NCBI GenBank assembly: GCA_021772515.1
Contig: JAJFLU010000024.1
Span: forward strand, 26,745 to 90,744
DNA: 64,000 bases
DNA from: Opitutales bacterium
GTDB lineage: Bacteria; Verrucomicrobiota; Verrucomicrobiia; Opitutales; UBA2987
Direction of reading: 5' to 3'
This document shows, piece after piece, positions 50,601-59,638 of this stretch. The notes beneath the pieces were generated by a model. It saw nothing but the letters and a program-made list of their open reading frames with translations. It searched no databases and was not told where the DNA came from. Positions within the stretch are counted from its first letter, which is position 1. Each line of letters opens with the position of its first letter. Both the position numbers and the translations under genes were made by a program.

Positions 50601-53319
50601 ATTTGAGGATGTCCAACTGATGTTCGATAATCACCAGGCTATGCCCGCGTTCGACCAACTTTTGCAAAACGTCGATCAGTCGTCTCACATCGTCCCGATG
50701 GAGGCCGGTTGTCGGTTCATCCAACAAAAGAAGCGCCTGCCCCTCAATTTTTCCAATGCCCCCAAGGTATTTGACCAATTTCAGCCTCTGGGATTCTCCA
50801 CCGCTTAGTGTGTTGAGGGGTTGGCCGAGCGGGAGGTAGCCAAGCCCAACGTCGTCGAGTGATTGCAACCGATAATGGATACTTGCATGATCCTCGAAAA
50901 ATCGCGCGGCCTCGCTGACGGTTAATTCAAGAATATCGGCGACACTCTTGCCTTTTCGATGGATGGCGAGCACCTCAGGCCTGAATCGGCGACCCTCACA
51001 GGAGGGGCAAGTCACATAGACATCGGCCATAAATTGCATTTCAATCCGCTCATACCCCAATCCCTGGCATTGCCCGCAACGCCCATCGCCGCTGTTGAAT
51101 GAAAAGCTTGAAACGCCGAGTCCGGCAGATTTCGCTTCCTCGGCTTGGGCGAATAATTCACGGATCGGATTCCAGGCATCGCAGTAGAGGGCGGCGTTAG
51201 AGCGTGGGGTGCGACTGACGGGGGCCTGGCTGACCAGCACAATTTCGGAGATACTTTCATCACCCGATATCTGTCGAATTTTGGCCGAATCTTCTACCGA
51301 CTTTCCGTTGCGAGCAAGCAAACCCTGGTAAATTACATTGTCGAGGAGGGTCGATTTTCCCGAACCGGAAACCCCGCTCAGGCAAACCAGTCGTTCCAGC
51401 GGAATTTGGAAATTCAGGTTGCGGATGTTGTGTTTTGTGACCCCCTTAAAACGTAATTCATCGGGGCATGTAATTTTTTTAGCTTTTGGTTTCCCATTGG
51501 TCACTGATCGGCGACTTTTCGGCAGTGTGATTTCCTTTTTTCCCGACAAATAGGCTCCGGTAATCGATTCGGGGTGGTCCAAAAGCTCTTTCAGGCCACC
51601 GCTGAAAGTGAGTTCGCCGCCATTGGAGCCCGGTTTGGGGCCAAGTTCCAGTATTTGATCGGCAGCCCGCATGATGGCCTCGTCGTGCTCGACCACGACT
51701 ACGGTGTTACCCTGATTCGTAAGACCTTTGAGGATGGCTATCAGCCGGTCAATATCCCTCGAATGCAATCCCACAGACGGTTCATCGAGAACGAAAAGGG
51801 TGTCAACCAACGAAGTGCCGAGACAGGAAGTCAGGTTCACCCTCTCGACTTCACCACCGGAAAGGGAACGCGAGGAACGATCCAGATCGAGATAGCCTAA
51901 CCCGACTTGTTGGAGGTATTTTAACCGCGAGAGGATGGAGTCGATGGCAATATCCGCCTGGTGATTCCCCAACGGCTTATAGTGTTTTTCCATCAGGGCG
52001 AGAAGTTTGCTGACGGGCAAACGGTAGAGTTCCGGCAGTGTGAGCCCCCGCCATTTCCAGCAGAGTGCATCGGGTTGCAACCGTGACCCCTGGCAGTCCG
52101 GGCAGCGGGTATAGGCGCGATATTTGGAGAGAAATACCCGCACATGCATCTTGTAAGTGTTGTCCTCAAGCCAGGCGAAAAATCGTTTCACCCCGTACCA
52201 TACCTTGGGCCAGACTGCCTTGCCTTCGCCATAATTCGGATCTCCCAACAGCACAAAATCTTTCTCCTTTTGAGATAGATCGCGATAGGGCACATTCATG
52301 CGGATTTTCGGCTTTTTGCTGGCCTTCACGAGGTCGCGCTGGCTCTCGCTGTAAACGGTTCCACCAAACGCCCTGATGGCTCCTTGCTCAATGCTGAGGC
52401 TCTGGTCGGGGATTACCAGACGGTAATCGATCTCGATAATACGCCCGAATCCCCGGCATTTTGGACAAGCGCCCAGGGGTGAATTAAACGAGAATAATGC
52501 CGGGTTGGCGGGCTTGAAAAATCGTCCCGAAACCGGTGAGTGAAGCCCTTCGGAAAATTTGGACAAAACCTTCCCGCTAGTATTCAACAGCGAAATTTCA
52601 CCCTGGCCATAGTGCAGGGCGGTTTGAGCCGACTCAATGAATCTTGAGCGGTTGGCCTTTTCAATTTTCAAACGATCCTGGAGGACGAGAAGGGAGTCGC
52701 TCGTAAGTTGGGCCGCGTCGATCGTTTCGATTTTCGCAACTCCATTTGACAGAACCACTCTCGAATAACCTTGTTTGCGCAGGGAAGCGAAAATTTCCTC
52801 CCATTGCAGGTTTTCGGGCCGTTTCACCTCGAACGCCAGAAGAAGGGATCGGCTTTGGTAGTTTGCGAAAACTTTTTTCCAGATCGATTCCGGGTTGTCG
52901 TCCTCGATTTTTTCTCCGGATTTCGGGTCGTGGAGAGATGCCAAATGGCAGAACCACACTTTAAAGAAATCTGTCAATTCGGTCATCGTTCCCACCGTCG
53001 AGCGAGATGTCTTCACCGTGTTGCTTTGCTCAATGGCGATGGAAGGGTGGATATTTTCGATGCCATCCACTTTCGGACGGTCCAGCATCTCCAGAAATTG
53101 CCGAGTATAGGGGCTGAAGGTCTCCACATAACGCCGCTGGCCCTCGGCGTGCAGGGTTTCCAGCACCAAAGAGGATTTCCCCGAACCGCTCAACCCCGTC
53201 ACCACAATCAATCTGCCCAGGGGCAAGTCGAGATCGAACCCCTTGAGGTTGTTCTGGCGGGCGCCCCGCAGTCTTATGGATTCAGGAGGCCGGGTTCGTT
53301 TTTTTATTTTAGTGGGCAA
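47665..53319 (-). CDS. uvrA: Double-length (fused tandem) UvrA-like excinuclease ABC subunit A
   Basis: This single 1884-aa frame contains two complete UvrA units. Four Walker A motifs can be read (GLSGSGKSS, GVSGSGKST, GISGSGKSS, GISGAGKST). So can four ABC signatures (SLSGGEVERV, LSGGESQRLKL, LSGGEAQRIRL, LSGGEAQRLKL). UvrA-type zinc modules appear several times (CPKCRGFG; CGQCQGLGYERIEMQ...CPSCEGRRF; CETCKGAGRIKL...CDECQGKRY). A normal UvrA is about 940-1000 aa and works as a dimer; here the dimer is covalent. Chlamydial UvrA proteins are similarly doubled, which supports a PVC origin. It recognises DNA damage in nucleotide excision repair with UvrB/UvrC. No other uvr gene is in the window. 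Confidence 0.93.
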   Translation of the reverse strand: MPTKIKKRTRPPESIRLRGARQNNLKGFDLDLPLGRLIVVTGLSGSGKSSLVLETLHAEGQRRYVETFSPYTRQFLEMLDRPKVDGIENIHPSIAIEQSNTVKTSRSTVGTMTELTDFFKVWFCHLASLHDPKSGEKIEDDNPESIWKKVFANYQSRSLLLAFEVKRPENLQWEEIFASLRKQGYSRVVLSNGVAKIETIDAAQLTSDSLLVLQDRLKIEKANRSRFIESAQTALHYGQGEISLLNTSGKVLSKFSEGLHSPVSGRFFKPANPALFSFNSPLGACPKCRGFGRIIEIDYRLVIPDQSLSIEQGAIRAFGGTVYSESQRDLVKASKKPKIRMNVPYRDLSQKEKDFVLLGDPNYGEGKAVWPKVWYGVKRFFAWLEDNTYKMHVRVFLSKYRAYTRCPDCQGSRLQPDALCWKWRGLTLPELYRLPVSKLLALMEKHYKPLGNHQADIAIDSILSRLKYLQQVGLGYLDLDRSSRSLSGGEVERVNLTSCLGTSLVDTLFVLDEPSVGLHSRDIDRLIAILKGLTNQGNTVVVVEHDEAIMRAADQILELGPKPGSNGGELTFSGGLKELLDHPESITGAYLSGKKEITLPKSRRSVTNGKPKAKKITCPDELRFKGVTKHNIRNLNFQIPLERLVCLSGVSGSGKSTLLDNVIYQGLLARNGKSVEDSAKIRQISGDESISEIVLVSQAPVSRTPRSNAALYCDAWNPIRELFAQAEEAKSAGLGVSSFSFNSGDGRCGQCQGLGYERIEMQFMADVYVTCPSCEGRRFRPEVLAIHRKGKSVADILELTVSEAARFFEDHASIHYRLQSLDDVGLGYLPLGQPLNTLSGGESQRLKLVKYLGGIGKIEGQALLLLDEPTTGLHRDDVRRLIDVLQKLVERGHSLVIIEHQLDILKSADWIIEMGPEAGQDGGKIVFAGTPEKLALQTAPSAPFMADALRSSANGRRGKKKAKNISEFPVRTHLRAAEDKAPYTRRSRSKSVEVFGAREHNLKNLTLQIPHREITVITGISGSGKSSLAFDIIFAEGQRRFMESMSPYARQFVEQMPRPDIDRLSGIPPTVAIEQRVTYGTRKSTVATITEVAQYLRLLMARIGVQHSIGSGLPLISQTPTALLRRLNKSLEKQQGKKGKSVRHLCAPLVRGRKGHHQPLANWASDHGFEKLRIDGHFEAIADFEKLDRYREHDIEVVVKTFQLGGEKLSKLDRKTLQEALRLGKGACFLAMPSGKITSWFSTSRTDPQTGEAYPELDPKHFSWNSNKGWCPSCRGHGRIFDWMVTDEDYPDSIQGLRNGAQCPDCRGGRLNAVSRSVRLLVKDGRALNLPELLRLTPENLVKSLRQLKLDRRGKAIVESLLPEITERLHFMDSLGLNYLSLDRATATLSGGEAQRIRLAAQLGSNLSGVLYVLDEPSIGLHARDNSRLLESLKSLRDKGNTLIIVEHDEETMQMADRIIDLGPGAGAHGGHLLANGSLAAIKKNKTSLTGQFLRKGMAHPRRGEYRPLPSVYSPRKGNRENWLVIKETAFRNLKGDDLYLPLGKLIMVCGISGAGKSTLIRDLLKPAVNHLCQHNLNRITGAKFARSGKIDMDGKSGPPFKRITIGSGFRQVIEVDQKPIGKTPRSTPATYIGAFDIIRQLFQMLPEARLHGHSASTYSFNTKGGRCETCKGAGRIKLAMNFLPDTYVDCDECQGKRYAAELADIRLQGRNIADVLNLTFEEAVEMFQFHTKLKAMLGLMVETGLGYLTLGQSSPTLSGGEAQRLKLVSELTKGLPVPQRRTGPLNGGRNLYILEEPTIGLHLSDCEKLIDVLHRLVDQGHTVIVIEHHLDLIAEADYVVEIGPDGGDTGGEILYQGPVNGLLKCTRSPTAPYLKGKLPTPNR

Positions 53320-53409
53320 GGGTAATTTTTTAAGTATTTTGCCCTCAAGTGTGTAGCCGCCACAACCCTTGGCAATACACCTGCCCGATTTTTTTCTTTT
53401 TGCCCGAAA

Positions 53410-54081
53410 CTACAAAAGACTGAATGGGAAATCGTCGTCCCTAACCGGCTCCTCATCCCAATCGCGCCCGTACTCATCACCATCGTCATCAATTTCGGGA
53501 CGGGTTGCGAGGGAAGGCCACAGAGATTCACCCATCTGCTTGAAAACTGGTCCCCATTCCTCGTGATCGTCCAAATCTTCACTTACACTCTCACTGACGA
53601 GCCCATTGATGAAGATGGAAAAGAGCCTTAACCTGGCAGCGTCCCGTTCGTCCTCCAAGGGCTCACCTTCCTCGATCAGAACCGCTTCGAAATCTTTTCT
53701 GGCGACATCACAGGCTTCCACCAAAGGATTTTTTACAATTCCCGACCAAAGAATCATTTGGGCGGTCAGAGGACGCTCTCGTAATTCCTTTGCATAAGCG
53801 TGGAGGACCGCCGCCATCCGGTCTGCTTCAGAACGGGTATCTGTTTTTGGCAGGCAGGTTTTTAAAAATCGGTTGGGATCTGGAAAAAATTTTACCGATT
53901 CAGCAACCGCTTTCAAAAGCCCTTCAATATCTCCAAAGTATCGGTAGAGAAGCACCTTATCGCAACCAGCTTCCCTCGCCACACTATTAATGCCGAAATC
54001 CTTGAACCCCGATCGGGTCAATAAGGCGATCGCGCCGTTTATAATTTTTTCCCTGGTTTTTTCTTTGTTCCGTGTTGTCAT
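53410..54081 (-). CDS. TetR-family transcriptional regulator
   Basis: This 223-aa protein has the TetR N-terminal HTH: REKIINGAIALLTRSGFKDFGINSVAREAGCDKVLLYRYFGDIEGLL. The C-terminal ligand domain is helical, and a strongly acidic tail (EIDDDGDEYGRDWDEEPVRDDD) is unusual. It is divergent from the 721-aa membrane-protein gene across about 90 bp, so that gene is a likely target. The effector is unknown. Confidence 0.92.
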   Translation of the reverse strand: MTTRNKEKTREKIINGAIALLTRSGFKDFGINSVAREAGCDKVLLYRYFGDIEGLLKAVAESVKFFPDPNRFLKTCLPKTDTRSEADRMAAVLHAYAKELRERPLTAQMILWSGIVKNPLVEACDVARKDFEAVLIEEGEPLEDERDAARLRLFSIFINGLVSESVSEDLDDHEEWGPVFKQMGESLWPSLATRPEIDDDGDEYGRDWDEEPVRDDDFPFSLL

Positions 54082-54174
54082 GAAATTAAGTCACTTCAAT
54101 GTGACATAGGTCGGTTGAATTGTCAAAATTTATAGAGACGTCCCTCCTGTAATTCTCCATTTGATAGAGCTTAC

Positions 54175-56340
54175 ATGGAGCTTGTCAATCAGGAGTCCTT
54201 TCCCATTATAATTCAACCAGTAATGCACTCAGACGGATCGACCAGTTCTTCAATAGACCCAGACCTGCGCTTCTGGAAAGCCGAGGGCATGCGTCAGTTG
54301 CGGATTCAATCCGGCGAGGATTTAAAACTCCTTAAAGCCCTGGATCCAAAATTGTGGGTCGTTCTGAGTTGCCCCACTCACGGACTGGAATTTGATGAGA
54401 CCACTCTTCGACTGATCGATACCGACGGCGATGGCCGAATTAAGTGTCAGGAGATGATTGATGCGGTGGAATGGGCTCTCGGCATGCTTAATTCGTGTGA
54501 ATCACTGAGTTTGGGCCAAGATTCCATCGCTTTGAGCTTAATCAACGATAGCCATGAGGAAGGGGCCCGGCTTTTGCAGTCGGCGCGGCGAATTTTGATC
54601 AACCACGGAAAACCGGAAGCAGTGGAAGTTTCCCTGGCGGATACTCTCGACACCGCGAGTATATTTTCGGCGGTCAAATACAATGGCGACGGTATAATAC
54701 CTCCCCAAGCGGCTGAGAATCGCGAGGTGCGTCAAATTATTGAGGACATCCTGAATACGGTTGGCGGCGAAACGGATCGCGGCGGCGCCAAGGGTGTTTC
54801 TTCCGAAGGAGTGGAGCGCTTTTTTGATTCCCTGAAAAATTATTGTGATTGGATAAAACGTGAGGAGGCTTCCAAGCGGGAAATTATGGTTTTTGGAGAG
54901 GATACGGCGGTTGCCTTCGAGTCCTTCAAAGCCATCGCGTGTCGTATCGAGGAGTTTTTTGCGAAATCCCGTCTCGCTTCCTTTGATAATCGAGCGATGG
55001 CCGCCTTCAACTCACCAAAGAGTGACTTTTCATCTTTTGACTCAAATCCAATCGCGAAAATCAATGATTTTCTGCGGGACTGCCCATTGTCTCGGATAAA
55101 GGCCGAATCTCGCCTGTCATTTTCTGAAGGGATCAATCCATTTTATGAAGAATTGGCCAGAGACTTTCGAAATCAGGTTGTAAATCGACTGTGGAATTCG
55201 GACAAGTCGGAAATTTCACTGGAAGATTGGAAGAAAATTAAAACTACTTTTGCGCCCTATGCTGAATGGGTGGACTCGAAGTCCGGTGATGAGGTGGAGA
55301 AATTGGGTCTCGATCGTATCGAAGCGATTCAAGCGTCCGGCCATCGTGAAATTCTCGAAGGAATGATAGCCGAAGACAGGGCAATCGCGGCTGAAATCGA
55401 TGCGGTTGCCGAGGTGGAAAAGCTCATTCGTTTTCACCGGGATCTTTTCCGACTGGCGAATAATTTTGTGGCATTGCCCGATTTTTACCATTTGCGCAAA
55501 AAGGCTATTTTCCAGGCCGGAACTCTGACCATGGATGGCCGTGACTTCAATCTCTGTCTATATGTTGAAGATGCCGGCAGACATGCAGCAATCTCCCGTC
55601 AGGCGGGAATTTATTTGTTATACTGCGAATTGAAGGGACAAGTAACAGAGGAAAAGCGATTGGTTGCAGCGGCGGTTACCAGTGGAACGAGCAATCGCTT
55701 GGCAGTGGGTAAAAACGGTTTGTTCCGCGACCGGCAAGGAAAAGACTGGGAGGCCACCGTGGTGAAAATCGAAAGCCATCCAATTGGTGTTCGAGAGGCG
55801 ATTATTGGACCCTTTAAACGGCTGGGGCAGCTCATTGCCGCTCAAATCGAAAAAATTTCATCGACCCGCGAGAAGGCATTCCAGGGTAAATTAACTGACG
55901 GTATTTCGGCGGTTGATAAAAATGTATCCGCAGGTAGCGCCAGCCCGACCACAACTTCGACGGGCGGCGGCATGGGCGGGGTTTTGGCCGGTGGCGGCGT
56001 GGCCATCGCGGCCCTTTCCTCCTCCTTTGCCTTTATCACGAGCACCTTATCGAATGTCGATGTCGGCACTATCCTATACACCGCGGTAGTTTTCCTCATG
56101 TTCATTCTTATGCCTCCTGCGATATTGAGTCTTTTAAAGTTAAGAAAACGGGATCTTAGTCTTGTCCTGGAAGCCTGCGGGTGGGCAATCAACGGACCCA
56201 TGCGCCTGAATTTTACTCTTTCGCGGATGCTAACAAGACACGGGGTTTATCCCGATGGGCATAAAAGAGGTGTTCGCTGGTGGGTTTTGGGATTGCTGGC
56301 GGGGGTTTTGCTAATCGTTTATCTGCGCAACCGGGGATAG
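54175..56340 (+). CDS. Large protein with EF-hand-like loop and C-terminal membrane anchor
   Basis: I do not recognise a named family for this 721-aa protein. Near residue 80 it has LIDTDGDGRIKCQEMIDAVEW, an EF-hand-type calcium loop. A second partial one, VKYNGDGIIPPQAAE, lies near residue 165. The middle is long and helical. A Gly-rich linker (TTSTGGGMGGVLAGGGVAIAALSS) leads into a hydrophobic stretch, then two further membrane segments (ILYTAVVFLMFILMPPAILSLL and WWVLGLLAGVLLIVYL). It is divergent from the TetR gene and may be under its control. A calcium-responsive membrane-anchored role is inference. An alternative start is ATG 54223. Confidence 0.6.
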   Translation: MELVNQESFPIIIQPVMHSDGSTSSSIDPDLRFWKAEGMRQLRIQSGEDLKLLKALDPKLWVVLSCPTHGLEFDETTLRLIDTDGDGRIKCQEMIDAVEWALGMLNSCESLSLGQDSIALSLINDSHEEGARLLQSARRILINHGKPEAVEVSLADTLDTASIFSAVKYNGDGIIPPQAAENREVRQIIEDILNTVGGETDRGGAKGVSSEGVERFFDSLKNYCDWIKREEASKREIMVFGEDTAVAFESFKAIACRIEEFFAKSRLASFDNRAMAAFNSPKSDFSSFDSNPIAKINDFLRDCPLSRIKAESRLSFSEGINPFYEELARDFRNQVVNRLWNSDKSEISLEDWKKIKTTFAPYAEWVDSKSGDEVEKLGLDRIEAIQASGHREILEGMIAEDRAIAAEIDAVAEVEKLIRFHRDLFRLANNFVALPDFYHLRKKAIFQAGTLTMDGRDFNLCLYVEDAGRHAAISRQAGIYLLYCELKGQVTEEKRLVAAAVTSGTSNRLAVGKNGLFRDRQGKDWEATVVKIESHPIGVREAIIGPFKRLGQLIAAQIEKISSTREKAFQGKLTDGISAVDKNVSAGSASPTTTSTGGGMGGVLAGGGVAIAALSSSFAFITSTLSNVDVGTILYTAVVFLMFILMPPAILSLLKLRKRDLSLVLEACGWAINGPMRLNFTLSRMLTRHGVYPDGHKRGVRWWVLGLLAGVLLIVYLRNRG

Positions 56341-56375
56341 ATCAAACCAAGTGAGCCTCGCCGCCGCCCTAAATA

Positions 56376-56954
56376 TCAGCCAAAATAATCCGGCTCGTTT
56401 CCCGCCTTCCATTTGATATTGCAGCCCATACTGGCAATTTGCTCCCCCGCGACCGGCTGCCCTGCCACCACCGCCTCCAAGGCTGCTCGAATATCGCTGC
56501 CGGTAATCGGTCCGTAGCCACCCGGTCGGCTATCATCGAACTGCCCCCGGTAGGCCAGTCGTTTGTCTTTGTCGAAAACGTAAAAATCCGGCGTGCAAGC
56601 CGCTCGATAGGCCTTTGCAACCTCCTGCGTTTCATCCATTAAATAAGGAAAAGGGTAATCGAATTCCGCCTTGTCCTCCGCCATCTTACCGGGAGCATCC
56701 TGCGGGTATTTAGCGACATCGTTGGCGTTGATACCGATGGTCGCAACGCCGCGATTTCCATAATCCCCGGCCAGCTCGGCCAGCTCCTTTTTCAGGTGTA
56801 TTACATAGGGGCAATGGTTGCACATAAACACCACCAACAAAGCCGTGGCATCCGCATAATCTGACAAGGAAACGATATTTCCATCCGTATCCGGCAAAGA
56901 AAAATCAGGGGCCAAAGTGCCCAAGGGAAGCATGGTGGAAGGGGTCAAAACCAT
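56376..56954 (-). CDS. Thioredoxin-fold (redoxin/AhpC-TSA-like) protein
   Basis: This 192-aa protein begins MVLTPSTMLPLGTLAPDFSLPDTDG, the start of a redoxin fold, and has LLVVFMCNHCPYVIHLKKELAEL, a CxxC redox pair. The rest (TIGINANDVAKYPQDAPGKM, CTPDFYVFDKDKRLAYRGQFDD) follows the peroxiredoxin-like thioredoxin family with this CNHCPYV motif. It has no signal peptide. It probably reduces or transfers disulfides or acts as a thiol peroxidase-like enzyme. It lies 22 bp after the M14-like gene, same strand, so likely cotranscribed. Confidence 0.9.
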   Translation of the reverse strand: MVLTPSTMLPLGTLAPDFSLPDTDGNIVSLSDYADATALLVVFMCNHCPYVIHLKKELAELAGDYGNRGVATIGINANDVAKYPQDAPGKMAEDKAEFDYPFPYLMDETQEVAKAYRAACTPDFYVFDKDKRLAYRGQFDDSRPGGYGPITGSDIRAALEAVVAGQPVAGEQIASMGCNIKWKAGNEPDYFG

Positions 56955-56976
56955 CGGCCGTATTCTCTATAATTTT

Positions 56977-58116
56977 TTATTTAAACCGGTCCAGAATGCC
57001 CATTGCGATTGCTTTGCCTGCCTCTCGATAGCATTTGCGCGACATCAGGTTATCCCCGGCCAAAGAGTAGGGCGACAGGAGGGTCAGTGCGCATATCTTG
57101 AGTGATTCGCCACAATAGGAGATGAATTCGCTCTCCGGGCCTCCCGGCCTTTTGGGGGCCGGTTTCCTGAAATCGCTGGCCGCAAATTTAGCGGGAAGCC
57201 GGTTGGCGATATTGTTTGCCCAGCCGGTTGACGTTTTGTGGAAATCTGGAAACCGCGCCGAATCGGGTAAATAACAATGGATGCCCTCAATGTCGCAAAT
57301 GCCCGGGGATTGAAAATTGACTCCCAAAACAGGTAGGCAACGCTCTTTCCACCGATTGAGATCGTTTTGAATAACAAGGGTTTCATGCCGATAAAATGAG
57401 CATCCCCAGGAACGATTCAGATTGAATGGACCGCTCTTTTTTCCGTATTCCCCCCGGTGAATCCCGTCGATGTCCGCCAGCGGCACCACCCACACGATGC
57501 AGCGTTGATTACGGGTTCGGGCCAATTCTCTCAGCAGGCCATCGAGCACCCAGGAACCGGGCGTCTCACCGGGATTTTGACGTGCGATCAAGTATATCCC
57601 CGGCCTGTCTCCGCCCGGAGTGCCGTAGTGGTTGCTCAGACGGTGGATGGGCCGCCCTGCCTGGCTCAGGCCAATGGAATCCGTCTGCCAATAGCCCTTT
57701 GTTTTGCCCGTCAATTGCCTGATTTCCGCCGATCCATAGGGAAAGGACACAGCGACCTCGACCATCGGGTCGGGATGGTCGATTATCCAGGAAACACTGT
57801 GCTGGCCATCCTGTGGCACCTCGATTTTGCCCGGTTTCAGTCGCACCCAATCCCGGTTCTGATGCTTGCATACTGGCCGGACGCGGATCGGATCACCGCT
57901 GCCGTAGAGATTATCAAAAAACTTCAGAACCAGTTGAACTTTTTTGACCTGTGTAGATTCTGGACTGGTATCCACCAGGCGAAAATTAAACCACAAACAC
58001 TCCGGTCCCTGACAGGGATCCGCCGTAAAGCGGACCACGGGTATATCCCCCTCAGTATCGACCGATAGTTTGCGAGCGTTTCCGCCGGGAAATCTAGATT
58101 CGAGTTTGAGGCTCAT
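56977..58116 (-). CDS. M14 (cytosolic carboxypeptidase-like) protein lacking zinc-ligand histidines
   Basis: This 379-aa protein has the two-domain layout of cytosolic-carboxypeptidase-like M14 enzymes. The N-terminal beta domain contains LWFNFRLVDTSPES, and the M14 barrel contains YLIARQNPGETPGSWVLDGLL, VWVVPLADIDGIHRGEYG and FNLNRSW. In active members the first zinc motif reads HPGE, but here it is NPGE (N181, E184). The usual third-ligand DxHG segment is GVNFQSPGI, without His. Two of three zinc ligands appear lost, so it may be a pseudoenzyme that binds peptide tails or glycans. The cause could be real divergence or misalignment by eye. Confidence 0.75.
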   Translation of the reverse strand: MSLKLESRFPGGNARKLSVDTEGDIPVVRFTADPCQGPECLWFNFRLVDTSPESTQVKKVQLVLKFFDNLYGSGDPIRVRPVCKHQNRDWVRLKPGKIEVPQDGQHSVSWIIDHPDPMVEVAVSFPYGSAEIRQLTGKTKGYWQTDSIGLSQAGRPIHRLSNHYGTPGGDRPGIYLIARQNPGETPGSWVLDGLLRELARTRNQRCIVWVVPLADIDGIHRGEYGKKSGPFNLNRSWGCSFYRHETLVIQNDLNRWKERCLPVLGVNFQSPGICDIEGIHCYLPDSARFPDFHKTSTGWANNIANRLPAKFAASDFRKPAPKRPGGPESEFISYCGESLKICALTLLSPYSLAGDNLMSRKCYREAGKAIAMGILDRFK

Positions 58117-58225
58117 TTATCTTATCATTCTAACTATTAAATTCCAACAGGTCATCCAGCATAAATCTGATTACCAAAAAAAATATTTTCAACCACAGAT
58201 TCTATCGATGACCGCAGATAACTCA

Positions 58226-59503
58226 TTACTTGGCACCATACTTTTTTAAAAGCTCAGTCACTTCGGCATGCCTAGCCTGCGTTGCAAGAAATAGAGGTGA
58301 AGCGCCGGATGTATGGACTTTATTCACATCGGCCCCCGCTTTCAGCAAAATTTTGACCACTTTGGCATGGCCTAATCCAGATGCCAAATATAATGGAGTA
58401 GCCCGATTTGCAGGGGCTTTATTCACATCGGCCCCGGCATTCAGAAGTAGCTTGACGGTTTCGGCGTTGTCGATGATCGACGCCATAATTAGTGGAGTCA
58501 TGTCATCTATGTCGGTTTTATTAACCTCAGCCCCGGCCTCCAGCAGCAGCCTGACGATTTTGTCGTGGCCCGTTACCGACGACGCTTCATGTAGCGGAGT
58601 GGCGCCATTAATATTCGATTTGTTCACCTCAGCCCCAGATTCCAGAAGCAGTTTGACGATTTCGGCATTGCCGATTTTCGACACTCTATGCAATGGAGTA
58701 TCTCCATCAGTATCGGGATTATTTACATCGGCCTCGGCTTCAATTAGAAACCTGACCACTTCGGCATGACCTTGATGCGACGAAATTGATAACGGAGTAG
58801 TGCCATACATTATAGTTTCCGCTCTCGGAACTTTGCCACCCTTCGGTTTAAAAGTGAATCTGGTAGAGGCTTTATTTACATCGGCCCCAGCTTTCTGAAG
58901 CAGCTTGACGATTTCTAAATGACCTCGATACGACGCTAAGAATAGAGGAGAAGCGCCATCAGCATCAGAAATATTCACTTCTGCCCCGGCATCTAGTAAC
59001 AACTTGACCACTTGTGCATGGCAATTCACCGACGCTTCCTGTATCGGAGTAATTCCATCCGCATCAGCTTCATTCATGTAAGCCCCGGCTTCCAGTAGTA
59101 GCTTCACAACACCAGCATAGTCATATTCCGATGCCATAATTAGAGGTGTATCGCCATTTTCATCGCTTTTGTTTACATCCGCTTCGGCTTTCAGCAGTAG
59201 TTTGACCACTTCGACATCGCCTAGCTGGGCCGCCACAAATAGTGGAGTTGCGCCGTCAATACGACTCTTATTCGCATCAGCCTGATATTTTAGCAGCAAA
59301 TTGACCACTTCTGCATATCGATTTACCGATGCCCAAAATAGCGAAGTAGCGCCAACTTTATCGGCTTTATCCACTTCGGCTCCAGCTTGGAGCAGTTGCT
59401 TAACAACCTCTGCATCGCCTGCCTTTGCAGCGATTATTAACGGAGTCTTACCACTGATAAGAGCCTTAATTTTAACCCATAATATACTCGAGAAATTACT
59501 CAT
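58226..59503 (-). CDS. Ankyrin-repeat protein
   Basis: This 425-aa protein is built almost wholly of about a dozen 33-residue ankyrin repeats, with consensus such as GATPLFVAAQLGDVEVVKLLLKAEADVNKSDENG. One repeat near residue 210 carries an insert (TRFTFKPKGGKVPRAET). There is no signal peptide or membrane segment. It will mediate protein-protein contacts; the partner is unknown. High similarity between the repeats suggests recent repeat expansion. It stands alone between the M14-like and trpF genes. Confidence 0.95.
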   Translation of the reverse strand: MSNFSSILWVKIKALISGKTPLIIAAKAGDAEVVKQLLQAGAEVDKADKVGATSLFWASVNRYAEVVNLLLKYQADANKSRIDGATPLFVAAQLGDVEVVKLLLKAEADVNKSDENGDTPLIMASEYDYAGVVKLLLEAGAYMNEADADGITPIQEASVNCHAQVVKLLLDAGAEVNISDADGASPLFLASYRGHLEIVKLLQKAGADVNKASTRFTFKPKGGKVPRAETIMYGTTPLSISSHQGHAEVVRFLIEAEADVNNPDTDGDTPLHRVSKIGNAEIVKLLLESGAEVNKSNINGATPLHEASSVTGHDKIVRLLLEAGAEVNKTDIDDMTPLIMASIIDNAETVKLLLNAGADVNKAPANRATPLYLASGLGHAKVVKILLKAGADVNKVHTSGASPLFLATQARHAEVTELLKKYGAK

Positions 59504-59638
59504 TGGGTGTCACCTGCGTATATTCCTGTTACCGGTAGGATTATTCAGGTCTGTTTCATTTGTAGTATTCACGATTCTTTATCCCTTTTCATCTGCATAA
59601 TCCCTGGTGAAATATAATGTTCAAACGATAGCGGCTCA

